Shown here in pieces: positions 1 to 11,715 of a stretch of DNA of 64,000 nucleotides. Source of the stretch: Hydractinia symbiolongicarpus (lineage: Eukaryota > Cnidaria > Hydrozoa > Anthoathecata > Hydractiniidae); NCBI RefSeq assembly GCF_029227915.1, contig NC_079885.1, forward strand, positions 29,329,001 to 29,393,000, read 5' to 3'. How positions within the stretch are numbered: the first letter of the stretch is position 1; each line of letters begins with the position of its first letter. A program made the translations under genes and the position numbers. Under the pieces are notes generated by a model that saw only the letters and a program-made list of their open reading frames with translations, ran no database searches and had not been told where the DNA came from.

Positions 1-828
1 AATCTCGGTCTTGGCCGCATAGTCGAATGTATACAAAGAAATTACCCTGTGAGTAAACTCATTTCCAAAACGATTTTTTAAATTATCTTTTCACCACTAA
101 AACGCTTGAGACTTGCAGTTTTCAAAAATGTTTTCATTTTTGATGAGACGCTGAATAAAAGAAGTTTAATCGCCGGCAAACGAAAACCCGCCATTTCCCG
201 TAAACCCCCGACTCGGCCCGCATAGTCAAAATTATACAAAGAAAGTACCCAGGGAGTAAACTCATTTCCCGAACGATTTTTTAAATTATTTTTTCACCAC
301 TAAAACGCATGAGACTTGAAGTTTTCAAAAATGTTTTCATTTTTGATGGGACGCTGAATAAAAGAAGTTTAATCGCCGGCAAACGAAAACCTGCGATTTC
401 CCGTAAATCCCGGACTCGGCCCGTATAGTCAAAAGCATACAAAGAAAGTACCCAGGGTGTAAACTCATTTCCTGAACGATTTTTTAAATTATTATTTCAC
501 CACTAAAGCCCATGAGACTTGTAGTTTTTAAAAATGTTTTCATTTTTGATGAGACGCTGAATAAAAGAAGTTTAAACGCAGGCAAACGAAAACCCGCGAC
601 TTCCCGTAAATCCCGGACTCGGTACGTATAGTCAAAAGTATACAAAGAAAGTACCCAGGGAGTAAACTCATTTCCGAACGATTTTTTAAAATATTTTTTC
701 ACCACTAAAACGCATGAGACTTGTAGTTTTTAAAAATGTTTTCATTTTTGATGAGACGCTGAATAAAAGAAGTTTAATCGCCGGCAAACGAAAACCTGCG
801 ATTTCCCGTAAATCCCGGACTCGGCCCG

Positions 829-2856
829 TAAAGTCAAAAGTACACAAAGAAAGTACCCGGGGTGTAAACTCATTTCCCGAACAATTTTTTAAATTATTAT
901 TTCACCACTAAAGCCCATAAGACTTATAGTTTTTAAAAATGTTTTCATTTTTGATGAGACGCTGAATAAAAGAAGTTTAATCGCCGGTAAACGAAAACCC
1001 GCCATTTCCCGTAAACCCCGGACTCGGCCCGTATAGTCAAAAGTATACAAAGGAAGTACCCAGGGAGTAAACTCATTTTCCGAACGATTTTTTAAATTAT
1101 TTTTTCACCACTACAACGCATGAGACTTGTAGTTTTTAAAAATGTTTTTACTTTTGATTAGACGCTGAATAAAAGAAGTTTAATCGCCGGCAAACGAAAA
1201 CCCGCGATTTCCCGTAAATCCCGGACTCGGCCCGTATAGTCAAAAGTATACAAGGAAAGTAACCAGTAAGTAAACTCATTTCCCGAACGAATTTTTAAAT
1301 TATTTTTTCACCACTAAAACGCATGAGACTTGTAGTTTTCAAAAATGATTTCATTTTTGATGAGACGCTTAATGAAAGTGGTTTAATCGCCGGCAAACGA
1401 AAACCCGCGATTTCCCGTAAATCTCGGTCTTGGCCGCATAGTCGAATGTATACAAAGAAATTACCCTGTGAGTAAACTCATTTCCAAAACGATTTTTTAA
1501 ATTATTATTTCACCACTAAAGCCCATAAGACTTATAGTTTTTAAAAATGTTTTCATTTTTGATGAGACGCTGAATAAAAGAAGTTTAATCGCCGGTAAAC
1601 GAAAACCCGCCATTTCCCGTAAACCCCGGACTCGGCCCGTATAGTCAAAAGTATACAAAGGAAGTACCCAGGGAGTAAACTCATTTTCCGAACGATTTTT
1701 TAAATTATTTTTTCACCACTACAACGCATGAGACTTGTAGTTTTTAAAAATGTTTTTATTTTTGATTAGACGCTGAATAAAAGAAGTTTAATCGCCGGCA
1801 AACGAAAACCTGCGATTTCCCGTAAATCCCGGACTCGGCCCGTAAAGTCAAAAGTACACAAAGAAAGTACCCGGGGTGTAAACTCATTTCCCGAACAATT
1901 TTTTAAATTATTATTTCACCACTAAAGCCCATAAGACTTATAGTTTTCAAAAATGTTTTCATTTTTGATGAGACGCTGAATAAAAGAAGTTTAATCGCCG
2001 GTAAACGAAAACCCGCCATTTCCCGTAAACCCCGGACTCGGCCCGTATAGTCAAAAGTATACAAAGGAAGTACCCAGGGAGTAAACTCATTTTCCGAACG
2101 ATTTTTTAAATTATTTTTTCACCACTACAACGCATGAGACTTGTAGTTTTTAAAAATGTTTTTACTTTTGATTAGACGCTGAATAAAAGAAGTTTAATCG
2201 CCGGCAAACGAAAACCCGCGATTTCCCGTAAATCCCGGACTCGGCCCGTATAGTCAAAAGTATACAAGGAAAGTAACCAGTAAGTAAACTCATTTCCCGA
2301 ACGAATTTTTAAATTATTTTTTCACCACTAAAACGCATGAGACTTGTAGTTTTCAAAAATGATTTCATTTTTGATGAGACGCTTAATGAAAGTGGTTTAA
2401 TCGCCGGCAAACGAAAACCCGCGATTTCCCGTAAATCTCGGTCTTGGCCGCATAGTCGAATGTATACAAAGAAATTACCCTGTGAGTAAACTCATTTCCA
2501 AAACGATTTTTTAAATTATTATTTCACCACTAAAGCCCATAAGACTTATAGTTTTTAAAAATGTTTTCATTTTTGATGAGACGCTGAATAAAAGAAGTTT
2601 AATCGCCGGTAAACGAAAACCCGCCATTTCCCGTAAACCCCGGACTCGGCCCGTATAGTCAAAAGTATACAAAGGAAGTACCCAGGGAGTAAACTCATTT
2701 TCCGAACGATTTTTTAAATTATTTTTTCACCACTACAACGCATGAGACTTGTAGTTTTTAAAAATGTTTTTATTTTTGATTAGACGCTGAATAAAAGAAG
2801 TTTAATCGCCGGCAAACGAAAACCCGCGATTTCCCGTAAATCCCGGACTCGGCCCG
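829..2856. repeat. 5-mer higher-order repeat, two tandem copies (1,014 bp each)
   Basis: The variant taaagtcaaaagtacac recurs at 829 and 1843. cccataagacttatag recurs at 914, 1522, 1928 and 2536, giving alternate spacings of 608 and 406 that add to 1,014. The marker atctcggtcttggccgc is at 1421 and 2435, again 1,014 apart, and also at 2 and 3043. Each copy is therefore five monomers. The flanking monomers at 1-220 and near 3059 carry the same private changes (aacgcttgagacttgcag), so the block is embedded in a repeat that was itself duplicated. Confidence 0.85.
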
Positions 2857-4072
2857 TATAGTCAAAAGTATACAAGGAAAGTAACCAGTAAGTAAACTCA
2901 TTTCCCGAACGAATTTTTAAATTATTTTTTCACCACTAAAACGCATGAGACTTGTAGTTTTCAAAAATGATTTCATTTTTGATGAGACGCTTAATGAAAG
3001 TGGTTTAATCGCCGGCAAACGAAAACCCGCGATTTCCCGTAAATCTCGGTCTTGGCCGCATAGTCGAATGTATACAAAGAAATTACCCTGTGAGTAAACT
3101 CATTTCCAAAACGATTTTTTAAATTATCTTTTCACCACTAAAACGCTTGAGACTTGCAGTTTTCAAAAATGTTTTCATTTTTGATGAGACGCTGAATAAA
3201 AGAAGTTTAATCGCCGGCAAACGAAAACCCGCCATTTCCCGTAAACCCCGGACTCGGCCCGCATAGTCAAAATTATACAAAGAAAGTACCCAGGCAGTAA
3301 ACTCATTTCCCGAACGATTTTTTAAATTATTTTTTCACCACTACAACGCATGAGACTTGTAGTTTTCAAAAATGTTTTCATTTTTGAAGAGACGCTGAAT
3401 AAAAGAAGTTTAATCGCCCTCAAACGAAAATCCGCGATTTCCGTAAATCCCGGACTCGGCCCGTATAGTCCAAAGTATACAAAGAAAGTACCGAGGGAGT
3501 AAACTCATTTCCCGAACGATTTTTTAAATTATTTTTTCACCACTAAAACGCATGAGACTTGTAGTTTTCAAAAATGTTTTCATTTTTGATGAGACGCCTA
3601 ATGAAAGAGGTTTAATCGCCGGCAAACGAAATCCCGCGATTTCCCGTAAATCCCGGGCTTGGTCCGTATAGTCGAATGTATAAAAAGAAAGTACCCAGGG
3701 AGTAAACCCATTTCCTGAACGATTTTTTAAATTATTTTTTCGCCACTAAAACGCATAAGACTTGTAGTTTTCAAAAATGTTTTCATTTTTGATGAGACGC
3801 TTAATAAAAGAAGTTTAATCGCCGGCAAACGAAAACCGCCGATTTGCCGTAAATCCCGGACTCGGCCCGTATAGTCAAAAGTATACAAGGAAAGTACCCA
3901 GTAAGTAAACTCATTTCCCGAACGAATTTTTAAATTATTTTTTCACCACTAAAACGCATGAGACTTGTAGTTTTTAAAAATGATTTCATTTTTGATGAGA
4001 CGCTTAATGAAAGTGGTTTAATCGCCGGCAAACGAAAACCCGCAATTTCCCGTAAATCCCGGTCTTGGCCCG

Positions 4073-5493
4073 CATAGTCGAATGTATACAAAGAAATTAC
4101 CCTGTGAGTAAACTCATTTACAAAACGATTTTTTAAATTATCTTTTCACCACTAAAACGCATGAGACTTGAAGTTTTCAAAAATGTTTTCATTTTTGATG
4201 AGAGGCTGAATAAAAGAAGTTTAATCGCCGGCAAACGAAAACCTGCGATTTCCCGTAAATCCCGGACTCGGCCCGTATAGTCAAAAGCATACAAAGAAAG
4301 TACCCAGGGTGTAAACTCATTTCCCGAACGATTTTTTAATATATTATTTTACCACTAAAGCCCATGAGACTTGTAGTTTTTAAAAATGTTTTCATTTTTG
4401 ATGAGACGCTGAATAAAAGAAGTTTAAACGCAGGCAAACGAAAACCCGCGACTTCCCGTAAATCGCGGACTCGGCCCGTATAGTCAAAAGTATACAAAGA
4501 AAGTACCCAGGGAGTAAACTCATTTCCCGAACGATTTTTTAAAATATTTTTTCACCACTAAAACGCATGAGACTTGTAGTTTTCAAAAATGTTTTCATTT
4601 TTGATGAGACGCTGAATAATAGAAGTTTAATCGCCGGTAAACGAAAACCCGCCATTTCCCGTAAACCCCGGACTCGGCCAGTATAGTCAAAAGTATACAA
4701 AGAAAGTACCCAGTAAGTAAACTCATTTCCCGAACGAATTTTTAAATTATTTTTTCACCACTACAACGCATGAACCTTGTAGTTTTTAAAAATGTTTTCA
4801 TTTTTGATGAGACGCTGAATAAAAGAAGTTTAATCGCCGGCAAACGGAAACCCGCGATTTCCCGTAAATCCCGGTCTTGGCCCGCATAGTCGAATGTATA
4901 CAAAGAAATTACCCTGTGAGTAAACTCATTTACAAAACGATTTTTTAAATTATCTTTTCACCACTAAAACGCATGAGACTTGAAGTTTTCAAAAATGTTT
5001 TCATTTTTGATGAGAGGCTGAATAAAAGAAGTTTAATCGCCGGCAAACGAAAACCTGCGATTTCCCGTAAATCCCGGACTCGGCCCGTATAGTCAAAAGT
5101 ATACAAAGAAAGTACCCAGTAAGTAAACTCATTTCCCGAACGAATTTTTAAATTATTTTTTCACCACTACAACGCATGAACCTTGTAGTTTTTAAAAATG
5201 TTTTCATTTTTGATGAGACGCTGAATAAAAGAAGTTTAATCGCCGGCAAACGGAAACCCGCGATTTCCCGTAAATCCCGGTCTTGGCCCGCATAGTCGAA
5301 TGTATACAAAGAAATTACCCTGTGAGTAAACTCATTTCCAAAACGATTTTTTAAATTATCTTTTCACCACTAAAACACATGAGACTTGAAGTTTTCAAAA
5401 ATGTTTTCATTTTTGATGAGACGCTGAATAAAAGAAGTTTATTCGCCGGCAAACGAAAACCTGCGATTTCCCGTAAATCCCGGACTCGGCCCG
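4073..5493. repeat. Nested 4-mer and 2-mer duplications
   Basis: The B-type start cgcatagtcgaatg followed by aaattaccctgtgag occurs at 4073, 4885 and 5291, spacings of 812 and 406 bp (four and two monomers). The private variant catgaaccttgtag is at about 4770 and 5176, also 406 apart. ttacaaaacg is shared by the first two, and the third has ttccaaaacg. The block ends at the truncated monomer that follows. Confidence 0.75.
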
Positions 5494-5629
5494 TATAGTC
5501 AAATGCATACAAAGAAAGTACCCAGGGTTTCAAAAATGTTTTCATTTTTGATGAAAACACTTAATGAAAGAGGTTTAATCGCCGGCAAACGAAAACCCGC
5601 CATTTCCCGTAAACCCCGGCCTCGGCCCG
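5494..5629. repeat. Truncated monomer, 136 bp, internal 67-bp deletion
   Basis: The distance between successive tatagt landmarks is 136 instead of 203. The sequence runs from cccagggt at about 5521-5528 straight into ttcaaaaatg. It therefore skips the end of the start region, cccgaacg, the A/T tract and caccactaaaacgcatgag. The relatives upstream that share the gcatac variant read cccagggtgtaaac, so the join can be explained with one base of microhomology (t). It is the only monomer I found that is not within a few bases of unit length. The next monomer begins with gatgaaaacactt, also unusual. Confidence 0.85.
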
Positions 5630-8400
5630 TATAGTGAAAAGTATACAAAGAAAGTACCCAGGGAGTAAACTCATTTCCCGAACGATTTTTTAAATTATTT
5701 TTTCACCACTAAAACGCATGAGACTTGTAGTTTTCAAAAATGTTTTCATTTTTGATGAGACGCTTAATGAAAGAGGTTTAATCGTCGGCAAACAAAATCC
5801 CGCGATTTCCCGTAAATCCCCGGCTTGGCCCGTATAATCGAATGTATAAAAAGAAAGTACCCAGGGAGTAAACTCATTTCCCGAACAATTTTTTAAATTA
5901 TTATTTCACCACTAAAGCCCATGAGAATTATAGTTTTTAAAAATGTTTTCATTTTTGATGAGACGCTGAATAAAAGAAGTTTTATCACCGGCAAACAAAA
6001 ACCCGCGATTTCCCGTAAATCCCGGGCTTGGCCCGTATAGTCGAATGTATACAAAGAAAGTACCCTGTGAGTAAACTCATTTCCCGAACGATTTTTTAAA
6101 TTATTTTTTCACCACTAACACGCATGAGACTTGTAGTTTTCAGAAATGTTTTCATTTTTGATGAGACGCTTAATGAAAGTGGTTTAATCGCCGGCAAACG
6201 AAAACCCGCGATTTGCCGTAAATCCCGGACTTTGCCCGTATAGTCGAATGTATAAAAAGAAAGTACCCAGGGAGTAAACTCATTTCCCGAACGATTTTTT
6301 GAATTATTTTTTCACCACTAACACGCATGAGACTTGTAGTTTTCAGAAATGTTTTCATTTTTGATGAGACGCTTAATGAAAGTGGTTTAATCGCCGGCAA
6401 ATGAAAACCCGCGATTTGCCGTAAATCCCGGACTTTGCCCGTATAGTCGAATGTATACAAAGAAAGTACCCTGTGAGTAAACTCATTTCCAAAACGATTT
6501 TTTAAATTACCTTGTCACCACTAAAACGCATGAGACTTGTAGTTTTCAAAAATGTTTTCATTTTTGATGAGACGCTTAATGAAAGAAGTTTAATCGCCGG
6601 CAAACGAAAACCCGCGATTTCCCGTAAATCCCGGGCTTGGCCCGTATAGTCGAATGTATACAAAGAAAGTACCCTGTGAGTAAACTCATTTCCCGAACGA
6701 TTTTATAAATTATTTTTTCACCACTAAAACGCATGAGACTTGTAGTTTTCAGAAATGTTTTCATTTTTGATGAGACCCTTAATAAAAGTGGTTTAATCGC
6801 CGGCAAACGAAAACCCGCGATTTGCCGTAAATCCCGGACTTTGCCCGTAAAGTCGAATGTATACAAAGAAAGTACCCTGTGAGTAAACTCATTTCCAAAA
6901 CGATTTTTTAAATTACCTTGTCACCACTAAAACGCATGAGACTTGTAGTTTTCAAAAATGTTTTCATTTTTGAGGAGACACTGAATAAAAGAAGTTCAAT
7001 CGCCGGCACACGAAAACCCGCCATTTCCCGTAAACCCCGGACTCGGCCCGTATAGTCAAAAGTATACAAAGAAAGTACCCAGGGAGTAAACTCATTTCCC
7101 GAACGATTTTTTAAATTATTTTTTCACCACTACAACGCATGAGACTTGTAGTTTTCAAAAATGTTTTCATTTTTGGAGAGACGCTGAATAAAAGAAGTTT
7201 AATCGCCCTCAAACGAAAATCCGCGATTTCCGTAAATCCTGGACTCGGCCCATATAGTCCAAAGTATACAAAGAAAGTACCGAGGGAGTAAACTCATTTG
7301 CCGAACGATTTTTTAAATTATTTTTTCACCACTAAAACGCACGAGACTTGTAGTTTTCAAAAATGTTTTCATTGCTGATGAGACGCTTAATGAAAGAGGT
7401 TTAATCGCCGGCAAACGAAAACCTGCGATTTCCCGTAAATCCCGGGCTTGGCCCGTATAGTCGAATGTATAAAAAGAAAGTACCCAGGGAGTAAACTCAT
7501 TTCCCGAACGATTTTTTAAATTATTTTTTCACCACTAAAACGCATAAGACTTGTAGTTTTCAAAAATGTTTTCATTTTTGATGAGACGCTTAATGAAAGA
7601 AGTTTAATCGCCGGCAAACGAAAACCCGCGATTGCCCGTAAATCCCGGGCTTGGCCCGTATAGTCGAATGTATACAAAGAAAGTACCCTGTGAGTAAACT
7701 CATTTCCCGAACGATTTTTTAAATTATTTTTTCACCACTAAAACGCATGAGACTTTTAGTTTTCAGAAATGTTTTCGTTTTTGATGAGACGCTTAATGAA
7801 AGTGGTTTAATCGCCGGCAAACGAAAACCCGCGATTTGCCGTAAATCCCGGACTTGGCCCGTATAGTCGAATGTATACAAAGAAAGTACCCTGTGAGTAA
7901 ACTCATTTCCAAAACGATTTTTTAAATTACCTTGTCACCACTAAAACGCATGAGACTTGTAGTTTTTAAAAATGTTTTCATTTTTGATGAGACACTGAAT
8001 AAAAGAAGTTTAATCGCCGGCACACGAAAACCCGCCATTTCCCGTAAACCCCGGACTCGGCCCGTATAGTTAAAAGTATACAAAGAAAGTACCCAGGGAG
8101 TAAACTCATTTCCCGAACGATTTTTTAAAATATTTTTTCACCACTAAAACGCATGAGACTTGTAGTTTTCAAAAATGTTTTCATTTTTTATGAGACGCTT
8201 AATGAAAGAGGTTTAATCGCCGGCAAACGAAATCCCGCGTTTTCCCGTAAATCCGGGGCTTGGCCCGTATAGTCGAATGTATACAAAGAAAGTACCCAGG
8301 GAGTAAACTCATTTCCCGAAAGATTTTTTAAACTTTTTTTTCACCACTAAAACGCATGAGACTTGTAGTTTTCAAAAATGTTTTCATTTTTGATGAGACG
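5630..8400. repeat. Mixed A/B-type monomers with a repeated attaccttgtcacc marker
   Basis: B-type monomers (tcgaatg, ccctgtgag, cttaatgaaagtgg, and cagaaatg in place of caaaaatg) alternate with A-type ones. The private form tttaaattaccttgtcacc occurs at about 6501, 6907 and 7921, spacings of 406 and 1,014 bp (two and five monomers). Local duplication in monomer steps therefore operated here too. No other element is visible. Confidence 0.7.
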
Positions 8401-10497
8401 CTGAATAAGAGAAGTTTAATCGCCGACAAACGAAAACCCGCGATTTCCCGTAAATCCCGGACTCAGCCCGTATAGTCAAAAGTATACAAAAAAGTACCCA
8501 GGGAGTAAACTAATTTTCCGAACGATTCTTTAAATTATTTTTTCACCAATAAAACGCATGAGACTTGTAGTTTTCAAAAATGTTTTCATTTTTGATAAGA
8601 CGCTGAATAAAAGAAGTTTAATCGCCGGCAAACGAAAACCCGCGAGTTCCCGTAAATCCCGGACTCAGCCCGTATAGTCAAAAGTATACAAAGACAGTAC
8701 CCAGGAAGTAAACTCATTTTCCGAACGATTTTTTAAATTATTTTTTCACCAGTACAACGCATGAGACTTGTAGTTTTTAAAAATGTTTTCATTTTTGATG
8801 AGACGCTGAATAAAAGAAGTTTAATCGCCGGCAAACGAAAACATGCGATTTCCCGTAAATCCCAGGCTTGGCCCGTATAGTCAAAAGTATACAAAGAAAG
8901 TACCCAGGGAGTAAACTCATTTCCCGAACGATTTCTTAAATTATTTTTTCACCACTAAAACGCATAAGACTTGTAGTTTTTAAAAATGTTTTCATTTTTG
9001 ATGAGACGCTGAATAAAAGAAGTTTAATCGCCGGCAAACGAAAACATGCGATTTCCCGTAAACCCCGGACTTGGCCCGTATAGTCAAAATTATACAAAGA
9101 AAGTACCCAGGGAGTAAACTCATTTTAAGAACGATTTTTTAAATTATTTTTTCACCACTACAACGCATGAGACTTGTAGTTTTCAAAAATGTTTTCATTT
9201 TTGAAGAGACGCTGAATAAAAGAAGTTTAATCGCCCTCAAACGAAAATCCGCGATTTCCGTAAATCCCGGACTCGGCCCGTATAGTCAAAAGTATACAAG
9301 GAACGTAACCAGTGAGTAAACTCATTTCCCGAACGATTTTTTAAATTATTTTTTCACCACTAAAACGCATAAGACTTGTAGTTTTTAAAAATGTTTTCAT
9401 TTTTGATGAGACGTTGAATAAAAGAAGTTTAATCGCCGGCAAACGAAAACATGCGATTTCCCGTAAATCCCAGGCTTGGCCCGTATAGTCAAAAGTATAC
9501 AAAGAAAGTACCCAGGGAGTAAACTCATTTCCCGAACGATTTTTTAAATTATTTTTTCACCACTAAAACGCATAAGACTTGTAGTTTTTAAAAATGTTTT
9601 CATTTTTGATGAGACGCTAAATAAAAGAAGTTTAATCCCCGGCAAACGAAAACATGCGATTTCCCGTAAACCCCGGACTTGGCCCGTATAGTCAAAATTA
9701 TACAAAGAAAGTACCCAGGGAGTAAACTCATTTTAAGAACGATTTTTTAAATTATTTTTTCACCACTACAACGCATGAGACTTGTAGTTTTTAAAAATGT
9801 TTTCATTTTTGATGAGACGCTGAATAAAAGAAGTTTAATCGCCGGCAAACGAAAACCCGCCATTTTCCGTAAACCCGGGACTCGGCCCGTATAGTCAAAA
9901 GTATACAAAGAAAGTACCCAGGGAGTAAACTCATTTCCCGAACGATTTTTTAAATTATTTTTTCACCACTACAACGCATGAGACTTGTAGTTGTCAAAAA
10001 TGTTTTCATTTTTGAAGAGACGCTGAATAAAAGAAGTTTAATCGCCCTCAAACGAAAATCCGCGATTTCCGTAAATCCTGGACTCGGCCCGTATAGTCAA
10101 AAGTATACAAAGAAAGTACCGAGGGAGTAAACTCATTTCCCGAACGATTTTTTAAAATATTTTTTCACCACTAAAACGCATGAGACTTGTAGTTTTCAAA
10201 AATGTTTTTATTTTTGATGAGACGCTTAATGAAAGAGGTTTAATCGCCGGCAAACGAAATCCCGCGTTTTCCCGTAAATCCGGGGCTTGGCCCTTATAGT
10301 CGAATGTATACAAAGAAAGTACCCAGGGAGTAAACTCATTTCCCGAAAGATTTTTTAAACTTTTTTTTCACCACTAAAACGCATGAGACTTGTAGTTTTC
10401 AAAAATGTTTTCATTTTTGATGAGACGCTGAATAAAAGAAGTTTAATCGCCGACAAACGAAAACCCGCGATTTCCCGTAAATCCCGGGCTTGACCCG

Positions 10498-11715
10498 TAT
10501 AGTCAAAAGTATACAAAGAAAGTACCCAGGGACTAAACTCATATCCCGAACGATTTTTTAAATTATTATTTCACCACTAAAACGCATGAGACTTGTAGTT
10601 TTCAAAAATATTTTCATTTTTGATGAGACGCTGAATAAAAGAAGTTTAATCGCCGGCAAACGAATACCTGCGATTTCCCGTAAATCCCGGACTCGGCCCG
10701 TATAGTCAAAAGTATACAAAGAAAGTACCCAGGAAGTAAACTCATTTCCCGAACGATTTTTTAAATTATTTTTTCACCACTAAAACGCATGAGACTTTTA
10801 GTTTTCAAAAATGTTTTCATTTTTGATGAGACGCTGAATAAAAGAAGTTTAATCGCCGGCAAACGAAAACCCGCGATTTCCCGTAAATCCCGGACTCGGC
10901 CCGTATAGTCAAAAGTATACAAGGAAAGTACCCAGTGAGTAAACTCATTTCCCGAACGATTTTTTAAATTATTTTTTCACCACTAAAACGCATAAGACTT
11001 GTAGTTTTTAAAAATGTTTTCATTTTTGATGAGACGCTGAATAAAAGAAGTTTAATCGCCGGCAAACGAAAACATGCGATTTCCCGTAAATCCCGGGCTT
11101 GGCCCGTATAGTCAAAAGTATACAAAGAAAGTATCCAGGGACTAAACTCATATCCCGAACGATTTTTTAAATTATTATTTCACCACTAAAACGCATGAGA
11201 CTTGTAGTTTTCAAAAATATTTTCATTTTTGATGAGACGCTGAATAAAAGAAGTTTAATCGCCGGCAAACGAATACCTGCGATTTCCCGTAAATCCCGGA
11301 CTCGGCCCGTATAGTCAAAAGTATACAAAGAAAGTACCCAGGAAGTAAACTCATTTCCCGAACGATTTTTTAAATTATTTTTTCACCACTAAAACGCATG
11401 AGACTTTTAGTTTTCAAAAATGTTTTCATTTTTGATGAGACGCTGAATAAAAGAAGTTTAATCGCCGGCAAACGAAAACCCGCGATTTCCCGTAAATCCC
11501 GGACTCGGCCCGTATAGTCAAAAGTATACAAGGAAAGTACCCAGTGAGTAAACTCATTTCCCGAACGATTTTTTAAATTATTTTTTCACCACTAAAACGC
11601 ATAAGACTTGTAGTTTTTAAAAATGTTTTCATTTTTGATGAGACGCTGAATAAAAGAAGTTTAATCGCCGGCAAACGAAAACATGCGATTTCCCGTAAAT
11701 CCCGGGCTTGGCCCG
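10498..11715. repeat. 3-mer higher-order repeat, two tandem copies (609 bp each)
   Basis: Landmarks at 10498, 11107 and 11716 are 609 apart. Both copies carry the same chain: gactaaactcatatcccg, caaaaatattttc, cgaatacctgcg, gagacttttag, caaggaaagtacccagtgag, then aaaacatgcg. The same three-monomer module returns around 12.68-13.13, 13.90-14.35, 16.33-16.79 and 18.15-18.61 kb with a different first half. It is the building block of the 8-21 kb domain. Confidence 0.85.

Noticed and set aside
5494-5629. Transposon insertion or excision at the short monomer
   Set aside because: There is no foreign sequence, terminal repeat or target-site duplication. Both sides are plain satellite, so an internal deletion explains it.
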